Source: Alphaproteobacteria bacterium UBA2966
Lineage (GTDB): Bacteria; Pseudomonadota; Alphaproteobacteria; UBA2966
NCBI GenBank assembly: GCA_002348365.1
Contig: DEBC01000068.1
Coordinates: 1-25,211 of the forward strand
Direction of reading: 5' to 3'
Length of the DNA stretch: 25,211 bases
Part shown: piece by piece, positions 1 through 8,072 of the stretch
Numbering within the stretch: the stretch's first letter is position 1
Layout: every line of letters begins with the position of its first letter
Notes under the pieces: model-generated
The model's database searches: none
Told to the model about the DNA's origin: nothing
The model's input: the letters and a program-made list of their open reading frames with translations, nothing else
Made by a program: the position numbers and the translations under genes

Positions 1-13
1 GGCCGCTGGTAGG

Positions 14-38
14 ACAGCAACGCTGTGGGACGTCACAG
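14..38. repeat. Overlapping short inverted repeats upstream of the first Rieske gene
   Basis: Two small dyads overlap in the 95-base leader: ACAGC (14-18) pairs with GCTGT (22-26), and CTGTG (23-27) pairs with CACAG (34-38) around the palindrome GACGTC. They could be the end of an upstream transcription unit or an operator for the Rieske gene starting at 96. There is no T tract. I see no convincing -35/-10 pair in 1-95, although an AT-rich patch lies at about 68-78. Confidence 0.3.
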
Positions 39-95
39 ACCAATCACAATCGGTAAAACTAGCAGCGATATTTTTAACGTGGATCTACTGTAACG

Positions 96-1496
96 ATGTC
101 CGACGCCAAGATTGTTCAAATGCCGTACGGCGCTTATCACAAGCGTGAGGTGCCCGACTCAGACGCCCTGCTGACCAGTGTCGGCCCGGGCACACCGATG
201 GGTGAGTACATGCGCAGGCACTGGCATCCGGTGTGCCTGTCGGAAGAACTGACGGATGTGCCCAAGGCGATCCGCATACTTGGCGAGGATCTTGTCGCTT
301 TCCGGGACCGGTCCGGGAATATCGGCGTACTGCAACGCCACTGCAGTCACCGCGGGACTTCGTTGGAATATGGGATCATCCAGCCAAAAGGCATCCGCTG
401 CTGCTATCACGGCTGGGTCTACGATATCGACGGGACCATTCTGGAGATGCCGACTGAGCCTGACGAAAGCAGGATTTATGACACCGTGGTTCATGGTGCC
501 TATCGCGCGTTTGAGCGCGATGGGCTGGTATTCGCCTACCTGGGACCGCCGGAGGAGGTGCCGAAGTTCCCCGACTACGACGTCTATCGGTATCCGGAGG
601 ACAACCGCCTGGTGGCGTTCTCGAACATCTACCCCTGCAACTGGCTGCAGGTTTACGAGAACATCATGGACCACTGCCATACGGCGTTACTCCACAACAA
701 TATGACCGTCGAGAGCGTGGACGAGGCCCTGAAGGACGGCCTCAACTTCCCCACGATGTTCCAGGACATCCCCGTCATGGACTGGGAGACGACGCGCAAC
801 GGCCACGGCATTACTTTTATTGCCGGGCGGCGAGTAGACGATGACACCATCTGGGTGCGTATGACCGAGATGATCTTTCCACACCTGATTCAGAACGCGA
901 ATCTAATGACCAGTGCGCACGAACAACGGCATACCACCGCGTGCATGACGCGCTGGCACACGCCAGTAGATGATGAGAACTGTATCCTTTTTGGATGGCG
1001 CCACTTCAACGCTGATATAGATTTGCACGGGTCGGGCAATGAAGATGATTGTGGCTACGACAAAATTGATTTCCTCGACGGCCAGTGCGAGCGGCCCTAC
1101 GAGATCGGTCAACGGGCGCCCGGGGACTGGGATGCCATCTGCAATCAACGCAGAGTTGCAGTGCACGCGCTGGAGAACCCTGGAAGTTCAGACATCGGTG
1201 TCTACATGTGCCGTAAGCTTCTACGGGATCTTGCTGAGGGTAAAGCACCAGTCGATACCACGAAGGTTATGAGCGACGATGGAGAGGAGACGCTGCATTC
1301 GGTCTGCTCCGACACCACGCTGAACGTGCCGCGCCTGCCCGACCGGGATGAAGATCGTAAGCTGATGAAGGAATATGGTCGAAAGGTGTACGCTATCGTC
1401 GCGGAAGCAGATCCCTTGCCGTCGAAGGACCGTCGAAATTTCATATTGGCGCGCCTCGATGAACTCGATGGCGGGGTACGCGAAGCGGCGGAGTAG
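96..1496 (+). CDS. Rieske non-haem iron oxygenase, alpha-only type (copy 1 of 5)
   Basis: A 466-residue terminal oxygenase of the phthalate-dioxygenase-like (alpha-only) group, which uses O2 and external electrons to hydroxylate or demethylate an aromatic or similar substrate in the cytoplasm. The Rieske [2Fe-2S] ligands are C83-x-H85 and C102-x2-H105. The mononuclear iron site is D192-x2-H195-x4-H200, and D344 in the GDW motif is the likely carboxylate ligand. The tail has the family signature ARLDELDGG followed by AAE. The start gives the same N-terminal length as the four paralogues, although the ribosome site is weak. It is followed after 86 bases by a TauD-type gene. The substrate cannot be read from sequence. 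Family assignment is certain, specificity unknown. Confidence 0.93.
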   Translation: MSDAKIVQMPYGAYHKREVPDSDALLTSVGPGTPMGEYMRRHWHPVCLSEELTDVPKAIRILGEDLVAFRDRSGNIGVLQRHCSHRGTSLEYGIIQPKGIRCCYHGWVYDIDGTILEMPTEPDESRIYDTVVHGAYRAFERDGLVFAYLGPPEEVPKFPDYDVYRYPEDNRLVAFSNIYPCNWLQVYENIMDHCHTALLHNNMTVESVDEALKDGLNFPTMFQDIPVMDWETTRNGHGITFIAGRRVDDDTIWVRMTEMIFPHLIQNANLMTSAHEQRHTTACMTRWHTPVDDENCILFGWRHFNADIDLHGSGNEDDCGYDKIDFLDGQCERPYEIGQRAPGDWDAICNQRRVAVHALENPGSSDIGVYMCRKLLRDLAEGKAPVDTTKVMSDDGEETLHSVCSDTTLNVPRLPDRDEDRKLMKEYGRKVYAIVAEADPLPSKDRRNFILARLDELDGGVREAAE

Positions 1497-1582
1497 GGCG
1501 CCAGTCTTCCTACACAGACAGTTTCCGGGTAAGACTCCGCATAGCAACAAGGCACCACGGGCCACGCGATCGAGACGTAACC

Positions 1583-2443
1583 ATGTCCGGAGACACCCCG
1601 ACAATCGAACCGACGGGCGGCGGTGTTGGCGCACATGTGAGTAATATTGATCTTAGAACCGAACTCTCAGATGACTCGGTCGCGTTGCTATTTCAGGCGC
1701 TCGGCGATTACGGCGTGCTGTTTTTTGCCGATCAGAACATCACGCCGGACCAACACCTTGCCTTCGCTGGTCGTTTCGCGCCGGTCGTTCCCAACGTGTT
1801 CCTCGATCAGGTGCCGGGCTACCCCGATATCTCCCTGGTGCAGAAACGGAAGGGCCAGCGCTACAACATCGGCGGGGACTGGCACACGGATCATTCCTAC
1901 GACAAGGAGCCGGCCCTCGGATCCATCCTGGTTGCGCGGGAGACGCCGGAGCGCGGCGGCGACACCCTGTTCACCAACATGTACACCGCCTACGACACGC
2001 TGTCGGACGGGCTCAAGGAAGTGCTGGGGCAACTCTCAAGCGTGCATGGCACCAGCCATGTCTACGGCGTCGCGGGAAACAGGCCCAGGCTGGTCGCTCA
2101 GGATGAGGACATGCGCGGCCGCAAGCCCGAGGACTACGCCATTAAGGAAACGATCCACCCCGTCGTGATCCGCCACCCCATTTCCGGGCGCAAGGTGCTC
2201 TATGTGGACCCCGGCTACACCCAGAAGATCGACGGCTGGACCGATGAGGAAAGCGAACCCTTCCTGAAGATGCTGTTCGCACACGCGACGCGCCCGGAGC
2301 TCACCTACCGGTTCCAGTGGAAACCGGGCTCGATCGCGTTTTGGGACAATCGCTGCACGTGCCACTACGCGGTCAATGACTACGAGGGTGGAGGGCGCGT
2401 CATGCATCGCGTGACCGTCGAAGGCGTGCCCTTGGTCGCCTGA
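1583..2443 (+). CDS. TauD/TfdA-family Fe(II)/2-oxoglutarate dioxygenase (first copy)
   Basis: A 286-residue member of the TauD/TfdA family. These enzymes couple decarboxylation of 2-oxoglutarate to hydroxylation of a substrate such as taurine (releasing sulfite), an alkyl sulfate or a phenoxyacetate. The iron triad is H101-x-D103 with distal H261 in the WDNR...HYAVNDY segment. R272 and R276 sit 11 and 15 residues after the distal His, as for the 2-oxoglutarate-binding arginines of TauD. Length is normal for the family. It lies between Rieske copies in the same direction, and its stop is followed almost at once by a Rieske C-terminal remnant, so it may have been joined to this place by recombination. 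The exact substrate is unknown, and sulfonate is only one option. Confidence 0.9.
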   Translation: MSGDTPTIEPTGGGVGAHVSNIDLRTELSDDSVALLFQALGDYGVLFFADQNITPDQHLAFAGRFAPVVPNVFLDQVPGYPDISLVQKRKGQRYNIGGDWHTDHSYDKEPALGSILVARETPERGGDTLFTNMYTAYDTLSDGLKEVLGQLSSVHGTSHVYGVAGNRPRLVAQDEDMRGRKPEDYAIKETIHPVVIRHPISGRKVLYVDPGYTQKIDGWTDEESEPFLKMLFAHATRPELTYRFQWKPGSIAFWDNRCTCHYAVNDYEGGGRVMHRVTVEGVPLVA

Positions 2444-2460
2444 CCTCATTGGGTCTCGCG

Positions 2461-2541
2461 CGCCGCCGCGCAGACATCATGGCGCGTCTCGACGGGATCG
2501 ACGGCGGCATGCGTGGGGCTACAGATAAAGCGGCTTTTTAG
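2461..2541 (+). pseudogene. C-terminal remnant of a sixth Rieske oxygenase gene
   Basis: Directly after the TauD-type stop, an open stretch reads RRADIMARLDGIDGGMRGAT and then runs to a TAG at 2539-2541. All five Rieske genes here end in the same signature (for example RRNFILARLDELDGG in copy 1). The match covers the spacing of the Arg, the ARLD block and the DGG, in a fixed frame, so I read it as the 3' end of a Rieske copy whose body has been lost. The original AAE stop is gone and the frame runs a few codons further. It has no start of its own and no ribosome site, so it is unlikely to be translated as a gene. Confidence 0.82.
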
Positions 2542-2576
2542 GCTTCAGTTGGAATTGAACCATAGGAACACCTGAG

Positions 2577-3980
2577 ATGGCGCCCAAGAATCCCAAACAA
2601 GTACCGTATGGCGCCTACCATAAGACCCGAATGCCGGCCTACGACCCCGAACTCACGGAGACGGGTCCAGGTACGCCAATGGGCGAGTACATGCGCAGGT
2701 TCTGGCAGCCGGTTTGCCTGTCCGAAGAATTGACGGATGTCCCGAAGGCGATCCGTATCATGGGTGAGGACCTCGTCGCGTTCCGTGACCGCTCAGGGAA
2801 CATCGGTGTTCTGCAGCGTCATTGCAGCCACCGTGGCACGTCACTCGAGTACGGCATCATCCAGCCCAAGGGGATCCGCTGCTGCTATCACGGCTGGGTT
2901 TATGACATCGACGGCACCATCCTCGAGATGCCGGCCGAGCCCAAAGACAGCAGGATCTACGAGACCGTCTATCACGGAGCTTATCCGGCCTTCGAGCGGA
3001 GCGGACTCGTATTCGCCTATATGGGCCCACCCGAAGAGAAACCCGAGTTCCCCGAGTATGACTTCCTGCACTTTCCCGTAAACAACAGGCTGGTCGCGTG
3101 CTCGAACGTCTATCCCTGCAACTGGCTGCAGACGTACGAGAACACCATGGACCACATCCATGCTGCGCTCCTGCACAACAACATGACGGTCGAAAGCGTC
3201 GATCAGGCGATAAAGAGCGGCCTGACGTTCTCTGACGCGTTCACCTCGGGGATGCCCATCCTGGACTGGGAGCGCACGCGGAACGGCCACGGCATGTGCT
3301 TCATCGCCGGGCGCCGGGTGAACGACGACGTGATCTGGGTGCGCCACAGCGAGTTGGTGTTCCCCAACGCCACCCACGTGGGCAGTCTGTTCTCGTCGGC
3401 GCACGAGGCGCGTCACACGACGGTCTGCATGACTCGATGGCACGTGCCGGTGGATGACGAGAACATGATCATCTTCGGCTGGCGCCACTTCAACGAGGTG
3501 ATCGACCGTTACGGCGACGGCCGGGAAGAGGATTGCGGCGTCGACAAGATCGACTTTCTCGATGGCCAGTCCGTGCGTCCTTACGACGTCGGACAGCGCG
3601 CCCCTGGCGACTATGAGGCGCTTGCGGGCCAGCGCGCGATAGCGGTTCACGCCCTGGAGAATCCAGTCAGCTCCGATGCAGGAGTCTTCATGTGCCGCAG
3701 GTTGTTGCACGAACTGGTGCGCGGGGAGGCGGGGCCGGACACTTCCCGGCCGGTGAACGAGGACCAGGGGCAAACGCTCCATTCTTTCGGCCAGGACTCG
3801 ACGTTGCGAATGCCACTTCATCCCGACCTCGAGGCGGACGAGCAGGCCATCAGGGAGATGGAACGAAAGGTCTACGCCATCATGGCAGACGCCGACGCTG
3901 TCGATTCGGCTGACCGCATGGCCTTTATCCTGGCGCGCCTCGATGAGCTTGACGGCGGTATGCTTGACGCTGCGGAATAA
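2577..3980 (+). CDS. Rieske non-haem iron oxygenase, alpha-only type (copy 2 of 5)
   Basis: A 467-residue alpha-only Rieske oxygenase. Rieske ligands are C83/H85 and C102/H105, the mononuclear site is D192, H195 and H200, and the likely third ligand is D345 in a GDY motif (GDW in the others). It is closest to copy 3, the next gene: both begin with the KQVPYGAYHKTR segment and share the PPEEKP loop, which suggests a local tandem duplication. The AGGAAC segment a few bases before the ATG supports the start. Copy 3 follows 44 bases downstream, so the two are probably co-transcribed. Residues 121-345, which shape the substrate pocket, differ much more between copies than the Rieske domain. Confidence 0.93.
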   Translation: MAPKNPKQVPYGAYHKTRMPAYDPELTETGPGTPMGEYMRRFWQPVCLSEELTDVPKAIRIMGEDLVAFRDRSGNIGVLQRHCSHRGTSLEYGIIQPKGIRCCYHGWVYDIDGTILEMPAEPKDSRIYETVYHGAYPAFERSGLVFAYMGPPEEKPEFPEYDFLHFPVNNRLVACSNVYPCNWLQTYENTMDHIHAALLHNNMTVESVDQAIKSGLTFSDAFTSGMPILDWERTRNGHGMCFIAGRRVNDDVIWVRHSELVFPNATHVGSLFSSAHEARHTTVCMTRWHVPVDDENMIIFGWRHFNEVIDRYGDGREEDCGVDKIDFLDGQSVRPYDVGQRAPGDYEALAGQRAIAVHALENPVSSDAGVFMCRRLLHELVRGEAGPDTSRPVNEDQGQTLHSFGQDSTLRMPLHPDLEADEQAIREMERKVYAIMADADAVDSADRMAFILARLDELDGGMLDAAE

Positions 3981-4024
3981 TTTGCTGTCCGATAACCCGA
4001 CTCAGGCAGGACAGGGAAGGGACG

Positions 4025-5431
4025 ATGACGACCACCAACCCTAAGCAGGTGCCCTACGGCGCCTACCACAAGACTCGGGTACCCACCTACGATCCCGAAC
4101 TCGCGGAAACCGGCCCCGGCACGCCGACGGGCGAGTTCATGCGGAAATCCTGGCAGCCGGTCTGTCTCTCCGAAGAACTGACTGATGTTCCGAAAGCCAT
4201 CCGGATCATGGGTGAGGACCTTGTCGCCTTCCGTGACCGATCCGGGAACATCGGTGTCCTGCAGCGGCATTGCAGCCATCGCGGCACGTCCCTCGAATAC
4301 GGGATCATCCAGCCCAAGGGGATTCGCTGCTGCTATCACGGCTGGGTTTACGACATCGACGGAACCATCCTCGAGATGCCCGCCGAGCCTAATGACAGCC
4401 GGATCTACGAGACGGTCTATCACGGTGCTTATCCCGCTTTCGAACGGGCTGGGCTGGTGTTTGCCTACATGGGCCCGCCCGAAGAGAAGCCCGTGTTCCC
4501 CGAGTATGACGTCTACCGGTTTCCGGAAGATACGAAGCTGGTCGGCTTCTCACACATTTATCACTGCAACTGGTTGCAGGTGTTCGAGAACCTGATCGAT
4601 CCGGTGCACACCTCATTTCTGCACAGCGGTGAAATGACGGTCGATAGTGCGGACGCCTCGGCCAAGGAAGGGGTAACGGCTCCCCAGGCATTCTATTCGG
4701 ATCTGCAGGTCGTGAATTGGAGACCGACCCGTAACGGTCACGGCGCGTGCTTCATCTCCGGTCGCCGTGTCGACGACGACGTGGTCTGGACGCGGTCGTC
4801 GGAGCTTGTCTTTCCCAACTTGGTGCAAATTCCCAGTGTGTTCAGCTCCGCGCATGAGGCGCGTCACGCCACTTTGTGCATGTCGCGTTGGCACGTCCCT
4901 GTCGACGACAGCCACATGATCATCTTCGGCTGGCGCCATTTCAACAACCAGATCGACAGGTACGGCGACGGGCGTGAGGAAGAGTGCGGGGTCGACAAGT
5001 GCGATTTCATCGACGGTCAAAGCCAGCGTCCCTATGACGTCGGTCAACGGGCTCCGGGCGACTGGGAGGCCATCAACAGTCAGCGTGCTATCGCTGTCCA
5101 TGATCTCGAGAACCCGGCTGGTTCCGACGTCGGTGTTTACCTCTGCCGGAAACTTTTGCGCGATCTGGTGCGCGGTGAAGCACCAGAACTTACGGCGCGG
5201 CCGATGAGCGACGACGGGTCCCAGACCCTCCATTCATACGGTCACGACTCGGCCGTGCGTTTGCCTCGTCAGCAGGACCGCGAAAAGGACCGCGAGCTTA
5301 TTGGCGAGATCGGGTTGAAGATCTTCGACATCATGGCGGAGGCAGATGCCATCGACTCCGAAAGTCGCCGTTCCTATATCCTCGGGCGACTTGATGATCT
5401 CGACGGCGGACTGCAGGAAGCAGCGGAGTAG
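4025..5431 (+). CDS. Rieske non-haem iron oxygenase, alpha-only type (copy 3 of 5)
   Basis: A 468-residue paralogue with Rieske ligands C83/H85/C102/H105, facial site D192, H195, H200 and probable carboxylate D346. It has an active-site wording unlike the other copies: after D192 comes P-V-H, where the rest have H-x-H, and one residue is inserted right after H200. This points to a different substrate or product. A purine-rich ribosome site (GGAAGGGA) precedes the ATG. The gene ends with the common tail GRLDDLDGG and QEAAE. Its family membership is clear; its reaction is not. Copy 2, immediately upstream, is its nearest relative in the window. Confidence 0.93.
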   Translation: MTTTNPKQVPYGAYHKTRVPTYDPELAETGPGTPTGEFMRKSWQPVCLSEELTDVPKAIRIMGEDLVAFRDRSGNIGVLQRHCSHRGTSLEYGIIQPKGIRCCYHGWVYDIDGTILEMPAEPNDSRIYETVYHGAYPAFERAGLVFAYMGPPEEKPVFPEYDVYRFPEDTKLVGFSHIYHCNWLQVFENLIDPVHTSFLHSGEMTVDSADASAKEGVTAPQAFYSDLQVVNWRPTRNGHGACFISGRRVDDDVVWTRSSELVFPNLVQIPSVFSSAHEARHATLCMSRWHVPVDDSHMIIFGWRHFNNQIDRYGDGREEECGVDKCDFIDGQSQRPYDVGQRAPGDWEAINSQRAIAVHDLENPAGSDVGVYLCRKLLRDLVRGEAPELTARPMSDDGSQTLHSYGHDSAVRLPRQQDREKDRELIGEIGLKIFDIMAEADAIDSESRRSYILGRLDDLDGGLQEAAE

Positions 5432-5543
5432 GGTCCGTCTCATTACAGACCGGCGGGCCCCGTCTTGCCGAGTCACGGTGCCCAGAAGTAACGTGCGGAC
5501 CGAGCGCTGGCCGGGCCCGTGATCCCCTGATTGGGACAGAATC

Positions 5544-6674
5544 TTGAAAGCCGAATTTCCGCCACTCAAGGAAGTTCGCAAGGACCTGAAAATTGATTGG
5601 TATCGCTCTCCGATCGTGCGCGCCAGGCTTGTTGAACTGGCGGCCCGGAGCGACCTACATGGCCTGCTGCAGGCGGGTGGGCATTTGGCGCTGTTCGCAT
5701 GTACTGGCGTGCTGTCCTATTACTTTTTCGAACAGGGAATGTGGATCGCCTTCGCGCTGGCCCTGTTCGCTCATGGGACGGTGGGTTGTTTCTTTGCAGG
5801 GATCGCGACCCATGAACTGGGTCATGCGACGGTCTTCAAGACCCCATGGCTCAATCGACTGTTCCTGAACATCTTTTCGATCCTGTCCTGGTGGAATCAT
5901 CGGGAGTATTCACTGAGCCATACCTATCACCACCGCTACACCCTGCACCCGCAGGGTGACCGTGAAGTGCTGCTGCCGAAGGCGCCATCCCTGAAGCCGC
6001 TATTCCTGCTGCAGCTGTTTACGTTCAACGTTTTTGGTGGCTTCGAGGCCCGCGGCTTTCTGCCGTTTGTTAAAGGTACGATCCTGATGGCGCTCGGGCG
6101 ACACGACAGTAACGAGAGAGGACAGTGGAACGCTGACGCGATTGCGGATCAGCCAGAGGTGAAACGCAAGGCGGTCAATTTCGCGCGCCTCATTTTATTG
6201 TTTCATGCCGCCGTCCTCGCCGTCGCAATCGTTTTCGAGCTCTGGTTGTTGCCGGTCCTGCTGACCTTATTTTCCTTTATCGGAGGCTGGCTGAGGCATT
6301 TTGTCGGTGCGCCGATGCATATGGGCTTGCGAAGTAACGTACCTGACTTCCGATTATGCGTGCGCACGATAACCCTCGACCCGATTTCGGAGTTTCTCTA
6401 CTGGCGCATGAACTGGCATATCGAGCACCACATGTTTGCCGCCGTCCCCTACTACAACCTGGCGAAGCTGCATAAAGAGGTGGCCTCCGACATGCCGGAG
6501 ACACGAACCCTGGTTGGCGCCTGGCGCGAAATGCGTGAGACCTGGCGGAAGCAGCAGGATTATCCGGATTATGAGCATGTCACGCCGCTGCCATCGCTTT
6601 CGGAGGATCGATCGATTGAGGCCGGCCCGCTTGCGACTTCTATCGGGGACATTGCGCCCGCGTCATTCAAGTGA
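5544..6674 (+). CDS. Membrane fatty-acid desaturase / hydroxylase family protein
   Basis: A 376-residue integral membrane di-iron enzyme. The three histidine boxes are H90-E-L-G-H94, H126-x2-H129-H130 and H292-I-E-H-H296, the pattern of the acyl-lipid desaturase family (FA_desaturase). Hydrophobic stretches lie at about residues 42-90 and 197-240. The start used here is TTG at 5544, because no ATG lies in a sensible place before the first histidine box; GGGA stands a few bases upstream. In this setting it may oxidise a catabolic substrate or its side chain instead of a membrane lipid, since members of this superfamily also hydroxylate. It lies 112 bases after Rieske copy 3 and 170 bases before the CoA-transferase. 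The exact start is less sure than the identity. Confidence 0.87.
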   Translation: MKAEFPPLKEVRKDLKIDWYRSPIVRARLVELAARSDLHGLLQAGGHLALFACTGVLSYYFFEQGMWIAFALALFAHGTVGCFFAGIATHELGHATVFKTPWLNRLFLNIFSILSWWNHREYSLSHTYHHRYTLHPQGDREVLLPKAPSLKPLFLLQLFTFNVFGGFEARGFLPFVKGTILMALGRHDSNERGQWNADAIADQPEVKRKAVNFARLILLFHAAVLAVAIVFELWLLPVLLTLFSFIGGWLRHFVGAPMHMGLRSNVPDFRLCVRTITLDPISEFLYWRMNWHIEHHMFAAVPYYNLAKLHKEVASDMPETRTLVGAWREMRETWRKQQDYPDYEHVTPLPSLSEDRSIEAGPLATSIGDIAPASFK

Positions 6675-6832
6675 GGAAACCCTAAAAAGATCGCAACAAG
6701 GTTGGGTTCCGTGGACGGCACTTCAGGCGATCCACTAATTTCGATCTTGGAGTGTTTTGCCACGCGGGCTGATTCCGCGTAATTAGACGCTGGATCGGCC
6801 GGCATTCATCGGTCGCGAAGGGAATTGCCCCT

Positions 6833-6838
6833 GGAGGA
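6833..6838 (+). promoter_or_regulatory. Ribosome binding site of the CoA-transferase
   Basis: GGAGGA stands 6 bases before the ATG at 6845, a near-ideal Shine-Dalgarno that fixes this start. The 170 bases between the desaturase stop and this gene hold no other coding signal that I can support. Confidence 0.75.
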
Positions 6839-6844
6839 CACGGC

Positions 6845-8053
6845 ATGAACAGCCGAACGGAAGCGTCAGGACCGCTTGCGGGAGTACGGGTGCTCGACCT
6901 GAGCCGCATACTCGCAGGACCTACCTGTACACAGCTACTCGGCGACTATGGCGCCGACGTTATCAAGGTGGAACGTCCCGGCACCGGAGACGACACGCGG
7001 ACGTGGGGTCCGCCGTTTCTTCCTGGTGAGGGCGGTGAGCCGACGCATGAGAGTGCATATTACATGTCGTCGAACCGCAACAAGCGTTCCATCGCTGTCG
7101 ACATAGCATCCTCCGAAGGCGCGGACCTGGTGCGTCGGCTGGTCGGCCATTGCGACATCCTGATTGAGAACTTCAAGCTCGGAGGGCTCAAGAAGTACGG
7201 GTTGGATTACGACTCATTGACAGCGGAACATCCTGGATTGATCTACTGCTCGATAACCGGATTCGGACAAACGGGACCAAACGCCCATCGCGCCGGGTAC
7301 GACATCCTCGCACAAGCCTATGGAGGCATGATGAGCCTGACGGGCGAGCCAGATGGAGAGCCCACCAAGGTGGGAGTCGGGATTGCCGACGTCATGTGCG
7401 GAATGTATGCGACGACCGCGATCCTCGCAGCACTCAACCATCGCAATGCGACCGGAGAGGGCCAGTACATCGACATCGCGCTGGTCGACTCCCAGATCGC
7501 CTGGCTGATTAACGAAGGCGTCAACTATCTCACCAGCGGCAAGGAACCGGTTCGGCGCGGCAACCAGCATCCGAATATCGTGCCCTACCAGGTATTCGCC
7601 ACCGCGGACGGATACGTGGTGGTCGCCGTGGGCAACGACAGCCAGTTCCGCGCATTCTGCGAAATTCTGGAGGTGCCTGAGTTCGCAGACAATCCCAAAT
7701 TCGCGACGAACTCGGCAAGGCTGGAGAACCGATCGGAGATCATCGACCTGCTCAAGCCGGTGATCGCCGCCAGAAACAAGGGCGACCTGATCAAGGCAAT
7801 GGAGGCCCGCAGCGTGCCCGGTGGGGAAATCAATCGGGTATCCGAGGTGTTCGAGAGCGAGCAGGCCATCGCTCGGAACATGAAGATCACGATGCCGCAC
7901 CATCAATCCGCATCCGGTGAGGTCGATTTGATCGGAAACCCCGTAAACTTCAGCCGGACGCCAGTGACGTATCGCCATGCGCCGCCGACCTGCGGCCAGC
8001 ACACAGACGAGATCATCGCTGAAATTCTGGGCGAGCCCGCCGCCGCCGAATAA
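6845..8053 (+). CDS. Family III (CaiB/BaiF/Frc-type) CoA-transferase, partner of the desulfinase-like protein
   Basis: A 402-residue family III CoA-transferase, which moves CoA from a donor such as succinyl-CoA to a carboxylic acid. The N-terminal signature (LAGPTCTQLLGDYGADVIKVE, residues 24-44 approximately) and the NRNKRS segment are typical. D182 in the GIADVMCG segment corresponds to the catalytic Asp that forms the acyl anhydride. The next gene begins 19 bases on and resembles 3-sulfinopropionyl-CoA desulfinase. In Advenella and Variovorax a family III succinyl-CoA:3-sulfinopropionate CoA-transferase is known to serve that desulfinase. By analogy this protein may activate a sulfinated or other short carboxylic acid; that role is inference, while the family is clear. 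Confidence 0.92.
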   Translation: MNSRTEASGPLAGVRVLDLSRILAGPTCTQLLGDYGADVIKVERPGTGDDTRTWGPPFLPGEGGEPTHESAYYMSSNRNKRSIAVDIASSEGADLVRRLVGHCDILIENFKLGGLKKYGLDYDSLTAEHPGLIYCSITGFGQTGPNAHRAGYDILAQAYGGMMSLTGEPDGEPTKVGVGIADVMCGMYATTAILAALNHRNATGEGQYIDIALVDSQIAWLINEGVNYLTSGKEPVRRGNQHPNIVPYQVFATADGYVVVAVGNDSQFRAFCEILEVPEFADNPKFATNSARLENRSEIIDLLKPVIAARNKGDLIKAMEARSVPGGEINRVSEVFESEQAIARNMKITMPHHQSASGEVDLIGNPVNFSRTPVTYRHAPPTCGQHTDEIIAEILGEPAAAE

Positions 8054-8057
8054 ACCT

Positions 8058-8065
8058 GGAGAGGA
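8058..8065 (+). promoter_or_regulatory. Ribosome binding site that decides the start of the desulfinase-like gene
   Basis: GGAGAGGA lies 7 bases before ATG 8073. The open frame extends upstream to an ATG at 7977, but that would overlap the CoA-transferase by 77 bases and add a 32-residue, low-complexity leader with no family counterpart. The Shine-Dalgarno favours 8073. Confidence 0.8.
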
Positions 8066-8072
8066 CACTCAG

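Noticed and set aside
2841..3821. Long open frame on the - strand opposite Rieske copy 2 (similar ones at 7214-8068, 8679-9650, 16269-17348)
   Set aside because: These lie wholly or mainly antisense to clear genes, show no recognisable motifs, and are expected from codon bias in GC-rich DNA.
5440..5530. GGGCCC-rich patches in the gap before the desaturase as a hairpin terminator
   Set aside because: The pairings are short and interrupted and there is no T run.
7977..8072. Longer N-terminus for the desulfinase-like protein
   Set aside because: It would overlap the CoA-transferase and add a Pro-rich leader; the strong ribosome site is before 8073.
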